Assembly: GCF_028583425.1 (NCBI RefSeq)
Contig: NC_072801.1
Location: 58,667,766-58,731,765, forward strand
From: Eublepharis macularius
Lineage: Eukaryota > Chordata > Lepidosauria > Squamata > Eublepharidae
Length of the DNA stretch: 64,000 bases
Reading direction: 5' to 3'
Shown here in pieces: positions 33,140 to 64,000 of the stretch. Numbering within the stretch: position 1 is the stretch's first letter; each line of letters opens with the position of its first letter. The notes beneath the pieces were generated by a model, which saw only the letters and a program-made list of their open reading frames with translations, made no database searches and was not told the origin of the DNA. Both the position numbers and the translations under genes were made by a program.

Positions 33140-33480
33140 GCGGGATTTCGGGAGGGGAGGGGCTGGCCCCGCAGACTCCGCCTCCTGCCGCGCGTCGGCT
33201 CCCTCTAGCGCGCGGAAAGGTGCAGCGCAAACAAGTCGCCGGCCACGCTGCTGCGCCAGCTTTGGAGAGGGAGCCGGGAAGAGCGAGAGGCCGGGAGAGG
33301 GTGAGGAGGAAAGGGCTTGCCTGGGAGGGGGAGAGCAAAGCGGGGAGGGGTCGACCTGGTGAAGGGGAAGAGAGGCGCAGGAGGGCGGCGATCGTGGAGG
33401 AAAGGGACGAGTTAAGGAGGGAAGTGGTGAGAAGGAACAGGCGGGGCTCCCGGAAGGGCTGGGGAGGAAGAGCCCGAGCT
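33140..33480. promoter_or_regulatory. CpG-rich promoter region between TSPAN4 (-) and POLR2L (+)
   Basis: The GC- and CpG-richest block between the two head-to-head genes, with GCGCG words, GGGGCGGG-type boxes and purine-rich GAGAGG runs. A donor-like GAGAGG|GTGAGG at about 33299 could end the untranslated first exon of POLR2L. I could not identify the first exon of the tetraspanin. Function is inferred from position and composition. The long open frames here on both strands are a by-product of the high GC content. Confidence 0.6.
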
Positions 33481-33661
33481 GTTGAGACCAGGAGCCAAGT
33501 TGGATCCTCTCTGGAAAACTTGGGGTGGGGCGCTGCTGCTGCTGATTTTTGCCCTCTGGCGGGGCTCCGGGACTGCAGATGAGATGCAGAAATTCAACAG
33601 GCGAAGCTTCATCTCTAGCGACCGGCTGCAATCGCTAGAGGAAGTGACATCTGTTGGGTTT

Positions 33662-33865
33662 TTAGGCTTGCCAGCTCCAGGTTGGAAAATTCCTGGAGAT
33701 TTGGGTGGGGGGTGGAGTCTGGCGAGGGTAGGGAATAATGCCATAGAGTCCACCTTCCAACGCAGCCATTTTCTCAAGGGAGCTGATTTCTATGGCCTGG
33801 AGATCAGTTGTAATTCCGGGAGCTCTCCAGCCACCACTTGGAGCTTGGCAACATTCTCCGCCTGC
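33662..33865 (-). mobile_element. TAGGGTTGCCAACC-type non-autonomous element, inverse orientation
   Basis: GCTTGCCAGCTCCAGGTTGG at the left, AATGCCATAGAGTCCACCTT in the middle and CACTTGGAGCTTGGCAACAT at the right, read as the inverse of the other copies. Confidence 0.75.
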
Positions 33866-34329
33866 CCTCTACATGCCTTGCAAGGGTCTTTACAGACCTG
33901 GTGGTTCTGACCCGGTGACTGTGATAATTGCAGGTTGCAAACCCCTAACCAAATACAGGCCAGCTTCTCCGACGTTGTAGACACCCTCACCTGACAACGT
34001 TGCCCACCCCAACAAGCAACATGGCATTACCCTCCCAGTCTAAGTCCCCCTCCCCAGTTTGACCTCATCCTGTTTAATGTTGCCACCTCATACATGGGGT
34101 GGAAGAAAGAGATAATCTCCACAAGGACATTTCATGAGTGGAAGAAGAGGGGGGAAATGGCTAGAGGAATAAAAATGCAAAAAGCTTCATAATAAATCAT
34201 GCCACTTGGCATGTATGTTCGTATTTAACAATTTATACCCTGCCTTCCTAATTCTAGGCACTTTACAAGTTTAACAGCCACTTCACTAGCATCAGTGATG
34301 CTAACAGCAGCCCTTGCATACCTCAGGCC

Positions 34330-34470
34330 AGTGGTCAAAATGCTGGATTAGTGTCTGGAAAACTCAGGTTCAAATCTCCACTCTGCTATGGAAGCTTGCT
34401 GAGGGACTTTGGGCCTGTCACACACAGCATAATCTACCTTACAGGGCTGTTGTGAGGATAAAATGGATGG
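34330..34470 (+). mobile_element. tRNA-derived SINE fragment
   Basis: CTCAGGTTCAAATCTCCACT (B box), CTGCTATGGAAGCTTGCTG and GGGCTGTTGTGAGGATAAAA. Confidence 0.75.
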
Positions 34471-34484
34471 CCGCCCCAGCAGAG

Positions 34485-34605
34485 GAGGTTTACCATTGCC
34501 ATTCTTTGCAGAGTCTTCCTTGGTGGTCCCCCATGCAAGTATTCAACCTGCTTAGCTTCTGAGACCCGATGAGACTGGGCTATACCATGCCACCTTCCCT
34601 TCCAC
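34485..34605 (-). mobile_element. 5S-rRNA-like SINE fragment
   Basis: Read on the minus strand it contains CGGGTCTCAGAAGCTAAGCA followed by a CTTGCATGGGGGACCACC word like the 5S internal promoter. The order and truncation rule out a functional 5S gene. Confidence 0.7.
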
Positions 34606-35261
34606 AATATCCCTTAGTCCAGTATTATTCCCAAGGAGTCCACAATTTTTAGCTGGGCTTTGTAGCCAGTGCTGCTTTGCCTTCTAACTCCACAGCTGCA
34701 AAGCAAGTGTGTCCCCGTTGTACTTGTTATCCAATGCGAGGATTTTACAGAAGGGGAGCAATAGATGATGTACTCATGTGTGCTTTATCTACCTTTTCCC
34801 AATAGCCCACGGCCCCATCCCTGTGAAGCCACTTGAAAAAGAAAGTGTGTGTATTACTGGCAACTTAGTATAAGAATTTCAGTGTTCCGCACTTAAAATA
34901 TTTATGTTGGAGAGGGAGGCTGAAGCTGAGCTGGTCATGGCTGGCCTAGAGTTGATTTAGGTTGTTTGTGAGGTAAAATTTGAACCACTGGTCTAATCGT
35001 TGTGCAGCATACATTCTCATTGGGATTGGCTAAGCCCTGATTTTAACAGGATGCTAGCAAGAATGACATCTTTATGATTTTACACGGTCCCAGCATTTCT
35101 CTTAAAACAGCTGGTCTGTAAAGGCATCAGCCCAGTTGACGTGAAATGCCGGGCCCCTGTAAAGTCACAAAGGTTAAGAATTGTCATCCTGTCCAAGTCA
35201 TATTTAAATCAGGCCTTGGAAGCTTAAAGACTAGAAAGATGGAAGGAAGAAGCCAGAAAGG

Positions 35262-37389
<2,128 letters not shown>

Positions 37390-37527
37390 CATTATGGTCT
37401 CAAGGAAGCCCATAAGAGTTTGATGCAACCTTCTAGATTTTTGTAATTAGCTCCTGTCAATCATGTGCTTGGCCTCTAGGGGGTGTAGTTCTACAAGAGA
37501 AGAATTCCATCCCATTCAACACTGTGC

Positions 37528-37533
37528 AATAAA
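37528..37533 (+). terminator. Poly(A) signal of POLR2L
   Basis: AATAAA 139 nt after the POLR2L stop, followed by a GTGCCTTGTTCT-rich stretch suitable as a downstream element. Confidence 0.85.
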
Positions 37534-38054
37534 GCTTACCTGCATGAACCTGTGCCTTGTTCTTTCATGCGCCTGCTACTGCCCATTTGGTATCCCAGCC
37601 TAGCCCTTGGTCCATCTCCAGCATTTAGAGGTCATATACTTGAGAGTTAACTAGAGGGCAAGCCTAAGCCTAAGCGGAGTTACCAGTGTAGCACAGAGGT
37701 TCTTAGGAGGATCCAGTTGATTGCCCTGATCTTCTAGTGTGGCCTTAGCCAAGGTACTTTCCGCCACAGAACACCGTCCCTTCCACATCACCTGGAATAT
37801 AAGAATATTTAGGGTTGTTGTAAGGGTCGCTGAAAATCTGAGCAGTGTGTTTTCAAATATTTGAAATGTGCTATGTATGAAATAACCGGGCTGTGTCCTT
37901 GCTCCAGTGGACAGGCTCATAGGTTGTTGCGCTTATATTAAATGGTTGCTAAAATACTAAATGAGTAGTTCTGTCTTCTGCTGAAATAGCTGCATCAATA
38001 GCAGATGAAGCAATAGGAAGAGAGCTCAGCTTTTTTTTGCAAACTAGAGCCAAA

Positions 38055-38185
38055 ATTAGATTTATAACGAAGTTATATCCTGCCTTTCTCCTCAGTGGGG
38101 AACCCCAAGCAGCTTACAGTGTTCTCCCCTGCATTTTATCCTCACAACAACCCAGTGAGGTAGGCCCGGCTGTGTGTGAGACTGC
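38055..38185 (-). mobile_element. tRNA-derived SINE fragment
   Basis: CCTGCCTTTCTCCTCAGTGG, CATTTTATCCTCACAACAAC and CAGTGAGGTAGGCCCGGC. The tRNA head is missing. Confidence 0.75.
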
Positions 38186-38205
38186 TCCATTGTGGCCGAG
38201 AGGAC

Positions 38206-38970
38206 CTGGGCAGGAATGTTCCAATTCCCTTCCTTTTCAGCACGGCAACTGCTGCAATCATGCTGCTAAGTCAACAAGAGACTCCCCAGTTTCTGCAATC
38301 ATACTGATGGCAAATTTCGAAGTGCCTGGTTTTATTTTCAGATGGCTTATGCCCGTCACAGACAACCACAGCTGCCGCTGCAAACTGGGTGGGTGGGTGG
38401 GTGGGGACTCCCAGGATCATCCTGAAGCCTGTGACCAATTTTGAGACACCTGGTTTCATTTTCTGAGAAGTTACATGCCACAGTATAGATATGTATGCGA
38501 CAACCTTCCATTGCACATGGGCGGGGGGAGGGCACTTCTGCAGATAACCCTGGCCGGAATGTTTTCATTCCCTTCATTTTTAGCACTGCAACTGCCAAAT
38601 CAAATTTATTATTATACAAAGACTAGCATAGAGGGACTACTACAAAGTAAATTACAAAGTTAAACTTGTTAGTTAAAATGGCACAAAATTAAAATAATTA
38701 AAACTGTAATGTAAGAGTGGTATTTACATAAAACCCGATGAGCGCTGTTGCACAAAATTTTGCGACTGAGGCTGTAGTTGTCAGATTTCCATGTTCTAGA
38801 AGTGGCCTAATCTATTCCAAGCTCATTCTTCCAGGTATTCTATTGATTAAAGGGGCAATGAGCTTGACCCAACTTCCATAATCAGCCTGAAGCCATGGGC
38901 TAGCTCGGAAGCTCCTAGTTTTTATTTTCAAATGAGTTGTGCCTGCCAGAGACAACCATAGCCTCTAATA
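38206..38970. repeat. Diverged repeated modules in the POLR2L-PRMT1 interval
   Basis: Two kinds of word recur. GGAATGTT followed by ATTCCCTTC and AGCAC-GCAACTGC occurs near 38214 and 38556. CCTGAAGCC followed by CTGGTTTTATTTTC and then a GACAACCA word occurs, whole or in part, near 38290-38370, 38415-38505 and 38890-38965. About 280 bp of A/T-rich sequence separates the last copy from the others. The family is not recognised. Confidence 0.55.
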
Positions 38971-40819
38971 CAAAAAAAGTTCTGAGCATGTGGCTACCAG
39001 CCTTGCTGCTGGACCAAAGAGTGCTCATGGGAGAGGTGCACGTATGGGGCATCGACTTAAAATGTGGCTCGTTCTTTAGGAAAGGGGTACTTTCTGCACC
39101 TCATAGTACATTCAGAATTTTGAACGCTGACGTTCATTTGATGAGCCCTTTATGAACTGCATCAGTACTTTTAAGAGCTCTCCTGGTGGATGTATATGGG
39201 CAGGTGGGGCCTGCTAGGACTACTATATTGCTGCAATCCCACAACTGGAAGTTTCACTTGCAGCCAAGTCAGTTCAAAGTCGGACTTGCTATGTTCAGTG
39301 ACCAACTGCCAAGCACACCCTATCCTGGCCAGCCGCTGTTTTGTGCTGCTCCCTCTGCCTGATCACACCACTATTCTGCTTTTGGGAGAGGCTGCTATAA
39401 AAAGCTGCTGTGACCACAAAACGACCCAAGTCTCCATGCGTGGCAAAGGGTTTGAAATGTTCTCTAATTCTGCGATTGTGAAACCAAGAGTTGGATCCAG
39501 CCAGCTTTTCGGTTCACTCTCGCTCAATTCTTTGCTTTATTTTGCCACGCATGGTTTTTGTTCATGTAGGTCCCCTGATCCCAGCATAGCCTTTTTGGTG
39601 GCCCAGGAGGATCTATTCCCTCTTCCCTTCTGCACCAGGGAAATGTCGGCTGGAGCCAACCCCAAGCTGAGATGAAAAAATCCTGCACACTAGCTCTCGC
39701 CAAATTTATTATTTTTGTCATCAGTGTCTCAGAATTCAAGCTTATTAATAGAGGGATGCATGTGAGGTGCCAGAACTGGAACTAGAACACAAAACTTGCC
39801 ATATACAAATTACGGAAAGCAGCAGTGAACAGCATAGCATGTATAGAAACTAATATGGATGGGCTTCTAGGCACATCGATCAGCAGCAATACCAATTCTA
39901 AATTTAAATCTAGATTCCCCCAAAGGCCACCTGAGTAACGTGCAGACTGCGTATACTCCAACTACAATCTTCCTGTCGCGTGCTGGGGCAATCTTATTCC
40001 TGCCGAGTCTCCATTTACAAGGTTGAGAAAATATTTACTTAGCTTCCCAGAGAACAGGACCTGGCTGGACTGCTACCTATAGCTTAATTTTTTATCTACC
40101 AAACACACAATTCCATCCCCAAACTCTATGCGACTGCTTCTAGGAAAAGTCTTGCTTCACTGGGTTTATTTTAGGGGGAAACAAAGCTCAAGAACTCTAG
40201 GTAGAAGCAAGGAGCCCTATCCCCAACATTTGAATCTCGGGTTGACCCAGCACAAACAACAGCCCTCAATGCTTCCGCATACTCGGCACTGGTCCTTTCT
40301 CAACAGGAGCTGAGCAGTAGTAGGCTGCTACCTCCTCATCGCAACAGGACTGGCTCCCAACCACAGCTAACATCTCCCACTCTCAGGCAGCACCAAAACC
40401 CGACCTTGAGGTGGTTAATAAACCCTGGGTCAATCTGAATATCATATCCCCATTACTTGTACCCAAGAGCTGCAGGAAGACCCCCCCACACACAGACAAC
40501 AGTTGGGGAGAGTGTGCCAGTCCCATGCAGGAATAGCCAGACCGACACGTACCTTCATCAATAATCCCATCTGGGTGAATACAGTTCTAATGTACAGGCT
40601 CAGAGGTTCTGGGGTTCTCCAGCATAGGGATGATGTCCCAGCATCCAACCATATCAGACTCCCATTCATACCTTTTCTGTGTTCAGTTAAGCAAGTCCGC
40701 TTAAGCCTAGCTCAGCAAAAAACGCTGAAGACCCTCCCCCACCACGTAATTCCACAGCTGCTTGATCGGCCGGTGAGCAAGTACAGTGAAGTAAAAGCAG
40801 AGCAGGTGGTTTCTACCGC

Positions 40820-40825
40820 TTTATT
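40820..40825 (-). terminator. Candidate poly(A) signal of PRMT1
   Basis: TTTATT on the plus strand (AATAAA on the minus strand), about 870 nt downstream of the PRMT1 stop. No closer canonical hexamer was seen, so this is the best candidate. It would give a longer 3' untranslated region than I recall for mammalian PRMT1. Confidence 0.5.
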
Positions 40826-41692
40826 TCTTTTCCTCATGAATGTAACCATATAAAAACCATAAGTTATGAAACAGTCACACAATGTCAGCTTTCCAAGGGG
40901 CAAGGGAATTTTTTTTTTGTTTAAAAAAAACAAAACAAAAAAAATACTCACAAATCCAAACAGGGAATTTAAGAGGAGAGAAAAGTACAAAACCGTCAGT
41001 GAAAAAAAAACACCCACAAAATAGAGATGCCTTTTCCACACATACAAACATATGCGCGCATGCGCCTCCACATGCCCCTTGATAAAAACCTGTTGGGACA
41101 CCCATCTCCTCCCTGACCCACCCCTGATTGGACACTGAATAGACGTGTACTCTTTTCTCCGCCTCTCCCCCCCCCCCCCACAAAATCTGAGCAGCACTTG
41201 CTCTGGAGAAGAGGAGATGGTGAGGAACAGAGTTTACTCTGGACACGGTGTGGGAGGCAGAAAGATTCTGGGCATCACAGTTTGGCAGGGGAGACCAACA
41301 ATGATTTAACAAGCGAGATAAAACTTCATGATGGAAGTGCTGCTGCTTGGGCCTCGGAACGAACGGATGGACAAAAACACGTGTGCCTCTTCAGTTGGGC
41401 TAACCGACTCAGTTCCTGGGTTGTGGGGGGGAGGGAGGTACTGAAAAATGAGGGGCAATCTGGTTGGGGAGGTGGTCTTGGTAATCTCCCCCCCCCATTG
41501 TCTAATACTGGCCCCTCCTCTTCCTTGCTGGCCCAGAGTTGCAGCTAAGAGCAGCAAAAAGGGAACTACACAATGAAATGAATTAGTGAAAACGCCAACA
41601 GAATAGGGTCAACAGGGAGGGTTACGCTCTGGGTACAAGTGAGGTCAAGGGAGGAGAGGTGAAGAAAAAAAACTGGCAGAGGGGCCAACGGG

Positions 41693-60131
<18,439 letters not shown>

Positions 60132-60284
60132 CTTGCGAATGAGACACAGAAAGAGAGAGAGGCACTCGCCAGACAACCCCCAGCCTCGTTATAAGGAGGG
60201 AGGGGACGCGAAAGCCCATTGGGCAGCGCCGGCGTCGCTTAAGACAAAATGAGGCGGGACGGGCTGAAGAAACCCTCCTCCGTA

Positions 60285-61380
60285 TTTTCATTGGTCGCCC
60301 AGCTCTTTGGTCATCACCCCACGATCAATGGCCATTGGTCCAACGGCAACGGCAAGGCGGAGCGTCACGAGCCTACCTCTTTTCAGCCGTGGGGAAACCC
60401 AATGGAAAGGGAGTAGACGTCAATCAGAGTTAGAGTCCCGCTTGCTCGATCGACGCCATTGGTGAGGGAAGACAAACGTTGGCCAATCGAGGCAGAGAGG
60501 CGGGCTTTGCGTCAAAAGCGAATGTCTGTTGGTCCACTTAAACGTCGGTCAAAATAAAAATTTCCATCTTCTTCTCTGACATTGGTCTTCTCTCCTTCCT
60601 TTCCCCGCCCATTGTCTCCGAACTTAACAGCGATTGGTTGATTAAAGTGACAATCAAAGGGGCTCGTTCGCATTCAAAATCTATTACCCAGCCTCATTTA
60701 CTATGAGGGAAATGTGACAAAGGAAAGGAGGGACTTCGCTGGCGTAGAGCGGAGGCTGACTCCCCCGTACCCAGGACTACGCCGTAAGAATATATAACGT
60801 GGAGCTCTTCAAAGGCTACCCCACATGTCTTTTTGACTAAAGTCAAATGGAGAAAGATACCGTTCACTCTCAAGCAGCAGCCTACGGAATGATTTTCTAT
60901 TCCCCACTGGCCACTTTGGTGGTCACTCATAATTAGAAACCCGCTTGAAGAGTTCTGCGATTTCTTATTGGTCGATTGCTATGTCAATTACTGAATGGGC
61001 GGGTAGTAAAACGATTTCAAAGATTTATTGGTAGAAACGTCCGTGAATGAGAAGTAATACCTTTCATAGTAACTGACTGATTGGCATGAGTTAGCCCGTA
61101 GCCAAGGTCAAATCCTATTGGGAAGGGTAAAGCGTCACTCAGGGACTGGTACCAGCCTCTTAGATTTATAGAACTTTTTACTTACTGGTTTTAGGGGGGG
61201 GGCAATCAAAAATGTTTAAATCTTATTGGGTATTTTTGCCGTCACTCATAAGGCAGGCGTCGTTTCTACCAATGGCTAGGGACCTCATTTATTAAAAGGC
61301 CCGACCTATGTAGGAGGTGACAATCACAGACTGAGAATTGTTTCGTTGAAGCTGATTGGTAGAACTTGAGTTGAAGTCAT
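60285..61380. promoter_or_regulatory. Array of CCAAT (NF-Y) boxes with GTCA words upstream of PRMT1
   Basis: Fourteen exact ATTGG/CCAAT pentamers in about 1.1 kb, against about two expected by chance. ATTGG starts at 60290, 60334, 60458, 60581, 60633, 60967, 61027, 61080, 61117, 61225 and 61355. CCAAT starts at 60399, 60483 and 61269. Several ATTGG or GTTGG words are followed at a nearly fixed distance by a GTCA word: 60290/60310, 60528/60544, 60967/60983, 61117/61134 and 61225/61241. GTCACTCA itself occurs at 60922, 61134 and 61241. The first boxes are 160-500 bp upstream of the PRMT1 ATG and suit a promoter. The distal ones need another explanation, such as a degenerate tandem array. Confidence 0.65.
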
Positions 61381-61584
61381 AGTGTGAGTCCCTTTTTAGT
61401 CTAACGAGATTACTCTGTCAACTTCACGTTTAAATGAAATTGGGGAAGAAACCCTTATGCTGGAAAATAGTCAAGGAGATGACTTGCAAAAGTCCTTAAA
61501 CGGTTTCTTGTTCTAAAACAGTGGCAAACTCCAGTGCTACATAACACTAAGAAAAAAGGATTCTTGCCCTGTTACAAAAGTAAC

Positions 61585-62066
61585 AGCTGCCGTACAAGCG
61601 CCTTCTCTGTGGTGGCCCCCACCTTACGGAATGGCCCCGCCTGAAGAGGTCAGGAAAACTCCCACTCTCCTGACGTTCCGCAAACTATGCAAGACTGAAT
61701 ATCCAGGCGGGCTTTTTTACTCAGGCAATAGGGCTGTGCTTAAGAAAATGGTTCAGACAGATGCTTTGGTAAAGGGACGTGGACTGTAGGCTACACTACT
61801 GAGTACTGTTGTTGTAGATGTGCTCCTACTTGGTGGCTTTCGTGTTGTTTAATTTGTCATATTGAAGGACTTTTGTCTGAGCTGTGTTTCATGTTGCATT
61901 CCTGTATTTTAATTTTATGCTGCTGTCTTTCTAAATTTCTACAGTGCATACCCTGCTAAATTTTTATTGAATGTCCCAGTTGTTGTGGAGCATATTGTCT
62001 TACACTGTGTAATCTGCTTTGAGTCTCAGCAAGAAAGTAGAGCATAAATAATATAAAGAAAAATTA
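61585..62066 (+). mobile_element. L2/CR1-like LINE, 3' fragment
   Basis: CCGTACAAGCGCCTTCTCTG, CCTTACGGAATGGCCCCGCC and CTGACGTTCCGCAAACTATG encode the usual last residues of the ORF (FSVVAPTLRNG-like). The 3' untranslated end follows, with CTGTGTAATCTGCTTTGAGT. The same 3' end occurs near 26190. Confidence 0.75.
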
Positions 62067-62174
62067 GCAAACTACCTAATAATAGTAAAACGTTCAACAC
62101 GGTGGCAGGCTTTCCTCAGTTCCAAACTAAAGGGCATATCTGGAAAGCTGACTTCAACTATAAACAGAAACACT

Positions 62175-62255
62175 TACAGTGAAATCCTAAACAGAGTTAC
62201 TCCAGTCTGAGCCCACTGAAGTTATACACTACACTGTTAGTGTAGGAAACTGATG
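62175..62255. mobile_element. Palindromic MITE, one arm
   Basis: ACAGTGAAATCCTAAACAGA, GTTACTCCAGTCTGAGCCCA and CTGAAG match one arm of the elements at 7600 and 25868. The second arm is lost or very diverged. Confidence 0.6.
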
Positions 62256-62259
62256 TATT

Positions 62260-63420
62260 TGTGTTCCAATGTGCCATACTGTTAGGAAATAAAAGTCAGG
62301 GTGGGTCACTTTTAGGATTACCAGCCGGTGAGACCTGGAATTTATAACCCCCACAACTGCCATAAAGACTACTCAGCCTGATTTGTTCCAAGATCATTTT
62401 CTCTTTCCAGATCAGCCCTGAGCCAATAGCAGAGTGCTCCATACGTGAGGCATTACAACCCAAAAGGCCCTGCAATAACTAGTGCAATATACGGGGCACA
62501 GTCATCTAGGACCTTGTAGTCCTTAATGTACCATCATCCCAAACTCCTAAAGGTCAATGCCACCACCTTTAATTGATCCCAGAAATGAACAGGCAGCTAG
62601 CAATGCCTTTTAAGCACTGGTGAAATATGTTGCCCAGAAATGACACTAGACTGCAATCTTGTTGCAGCATTTTGAATGCATTCAGTGGTGCTATCTGCAT
62701 AAAATCAATTACAGGGGTGGAGATGCGGGACTTAATCCAGAGGTACTAAGTACTAGGTACTAGGTACTAAGTACAAGATGCAGCTGGGGGGTTGAACCAA
62801 TTTGGCTGCAATAGGATCAAATTCAATAGACAGCAGAATGATACTCAGAACACCCAACAAGATCACATTTGATTTCCAGAGTGGACATTTCACAATCAAG
62901 AAGGGATTTAGAAGGTTAAGAGGTTTAATGCTCCTCGAGATGCTTAAAAGTTGGTTTAAACCACCATAATTTTCAGTAGAAAATAGGTTACAGCTCTAGA
63001 AGGGCCTGAACAAGTCCAAGAGGATGTCATGATAGTTAATAACAAGTTTAACACAATTGTTTATGCTAGAGCTTTACCCGAATTATTCATAGTGTGGAGA
63101 AAGCAGATAGAGAGAAATTTAGCTAGGTAAATACAGTCAGGCTGTGAAAATCCATTACAGTGTAATCCTGTGCCGTTACTCTATCTAAGACCATCTATTA
63201 CCATAGATCTATCTGATGAATAGCTAATCTTAATCTCTATATGCCTCCTGTAACTGACCCTGCATCTGCTAATGAGAGTTTTACTCCACAAAAGTTCAGG
63301 GCCACAAGACTTAAAAATTGTTTTAATAACAGGGTGACTCAGTAACCCTTGGGAAGGTCCTGGGACGGTTTGCCCCACGCTTTCCCCTTTAAGACCTTGT
63401 AACAACCTCCTCCTTTCTTC
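62260..63420. other. Intergenic sequence, probably old interspersed repeat
   Basis: No coding exon seen. CTTTAATTGATCCCAGAAAT, GAACAGGCAGCTAGCAATGC and CTTGTTGCAGCATTTTGAAT resemble a LINE-derived repeat common in squamates, but I could not assign a family. A short direct triplication of TACTAAGTACTAGG-type words lies near 62743-62772. Confidence 0.45.
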
Positions 63421-63471
63421 CTTTCTGTAGAACACATGAGGTTGCCGAGACTGATGGGAGGTTCCTCTCAG

Positions 63472-63701
63472 CCAATCAGAGAGCCAGAGATGCAAAGGAA
63501 GGTAGGTGCAGGGAGGGGGGAGGGAAGAAATGAGGAAAAGAGAATCCCTGCAGTTTACAGAGAAGAGCTCTCAAAAGGGAGGGGGAGGGAGAGGAGTCCG
63601 CTTCGCGGCCCCGCCCCTGTGTGGGTGTGGCTTCCGTGCAGCAGGGGGAGTTTTATAGGGGAGGAGGTGGGAGCGAGGAGTTTGTCCCGAGTTGCACAGA
63701 G
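63472..63701 (+). promoter_or_regulatory. TATA promoter and probable untranslated first exon of an off-edge gene
   Basis: In order: CCAAT at 63472, a CCCCGCCCC GC box at 63609, CACCC-type GGGTGTGG at 63623, a TTTTATAG TATA-like box at 63651, then a short GC-rich leader ending at a strong donor CAGAG|GTAAGT (exon end 63701). Spacing from the TATA-like box to a start near 63680 is normal. No coding exon of this gene is visible before the right edge, so its identity is unknown. Confidence 0.45.
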
Positions 63702-64000
63702 GTAAGTGCAGTAAAGCTCTTGTCCCCGCACCCTGCTTTCAAAGTGAGCCAGCTTCAGTTCCTTCTCTAGCCTGATTTTTAAAGGGGCTGTGGCCTTTAA
63801 AGAACAATCCTGTTTTTTCACCTGTTCATGCTCTTCCTCCTCTGAGTCTTGCAAGATTTACCCCTTTCCCTTGTATGTCACTCCTGTACAGATTCCCCCC
63901 TCTGCTCCCTTTCCTATCCCTGCCACCCCAGGTCTGAGGCTCTGCTTCTCCTCTACCCATTCCCAGTAAGGATCTTAAAGGAATCCATTCCCTCCAGGGT

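Larger units (their letters stand above)
37534..40819. other. Intergenic region between convergent POLR2L and PRMT1
   Basis: No convincing coding exon on either strand. It holds a minus-strand tRNA-type SINE fragment (about 38055-38185), a block with three related modules (38206-38970, listed separately), and otherwise unassigned sequence that includes TTGGATCCAGCC-type repeat ends near 39490-39660. Open frames here are short and lack codon conservation or splice context. Confidence 0.6.

Noticed and set aside
32990-33631. 213-codon minus-strand open frame over the CpG island
   Set aside because: Proline/serine-rich translation of a GC-rich promoter, with overlapping frames open on the other strand. 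No domain or splice support.
63436-63705. 89-codon open frame at the right-edge promoter
   Set aside because: Overlaps the CCAAT/GC/TATA boxes, so most of it would not be transcribed; arginine/glycine-rich from composition.

Overview
This is vertebrate nuclear DNA, almost certainly from a squamate reptile (lizard, gecko or snake). The evidence is spliced genes with GT/AG introns, CpG-rich promoters, and many interspersed repeats of the kinds common in squamates: tRNA-derived SINEs with a GGTTCGAA-type B box and a GTAAATAAATAA tail, 5S-like SINEs, L2-type LINE ends and palindromic DNA-transposon remnants. I cannot name the species from sequence alone. I saw no bacterial, phage, CRISPR or clear LTR-element sequence.

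Layout, left to right. (1) 1-8375, minus strand: the 5' ten coding exons of TBC1D17 (Rab GTPase-activating protein); the catalytic TBC part lies beyond the left edge. (2) 8270-8621: shared head-to-head promoter with several YY1-like sites. (3) 9569-19358, plus strand: complete AKT1S1 (PRAS40), four coding exons, 278 aa, poly(A) signal at 20189. (4) 21502-27792, minus strand: a complete seven-exon tetraspanin of the TSPAN4/TSPAN9 group, 241 aa. (5) 33140-33480: CpG-rich promoter region. (6) 35466-37389, plus strand: POLR2L (RPABC5/RPB10), two coding exons, 67 aa. (7) 41693-60131, minus strand: complete PRMT1, eleven coding exons, 369 aa, including the alternative cassette that carries the nuclear export signal in mammals. 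(8) 60240-61380: a dense array of CCAAT boxes upstream of PRMT1. (9) 63472-63701: a TATA/CCAAT/GC-box promoter and probable untranslated first exon of a plus-strand gene that continues past the right edge.

The coding exons were joined by hand: every junction has consensus splice sites, the phases agree, and the translations match the known families end to end. TBC1D17/AKT1S1 and TSPAN4/POLR2L are both head-to-head pairs, as in human. In human, however, the first pair and PRMT1 are on 19q13.33 while TSPAN4/POLR2L are on 11p15.5. Having all five genes within 60 kb is the most informative feature of the window, because the human paralogues PRMT8 and TSPAN9 are also neighbours, on 12p13. AKT1S1 (mTORC1 substrate/inhibitor), TBC1D17 (Rab control of autophagy and trafficking), POLR2L (RNA polymerase I/II/III subunit) and PRMT1 (main type I arginine methyltransferase) are housekeeping genes. 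They do not form a single pathway or operon-like unit.

The rest is intron and intergenic DNA rich in SINEs and foldback elements. I found no convincing novel protein system. The best unexplained structure is the CCAAT-box/GTCA module array upstream of PRMT1.
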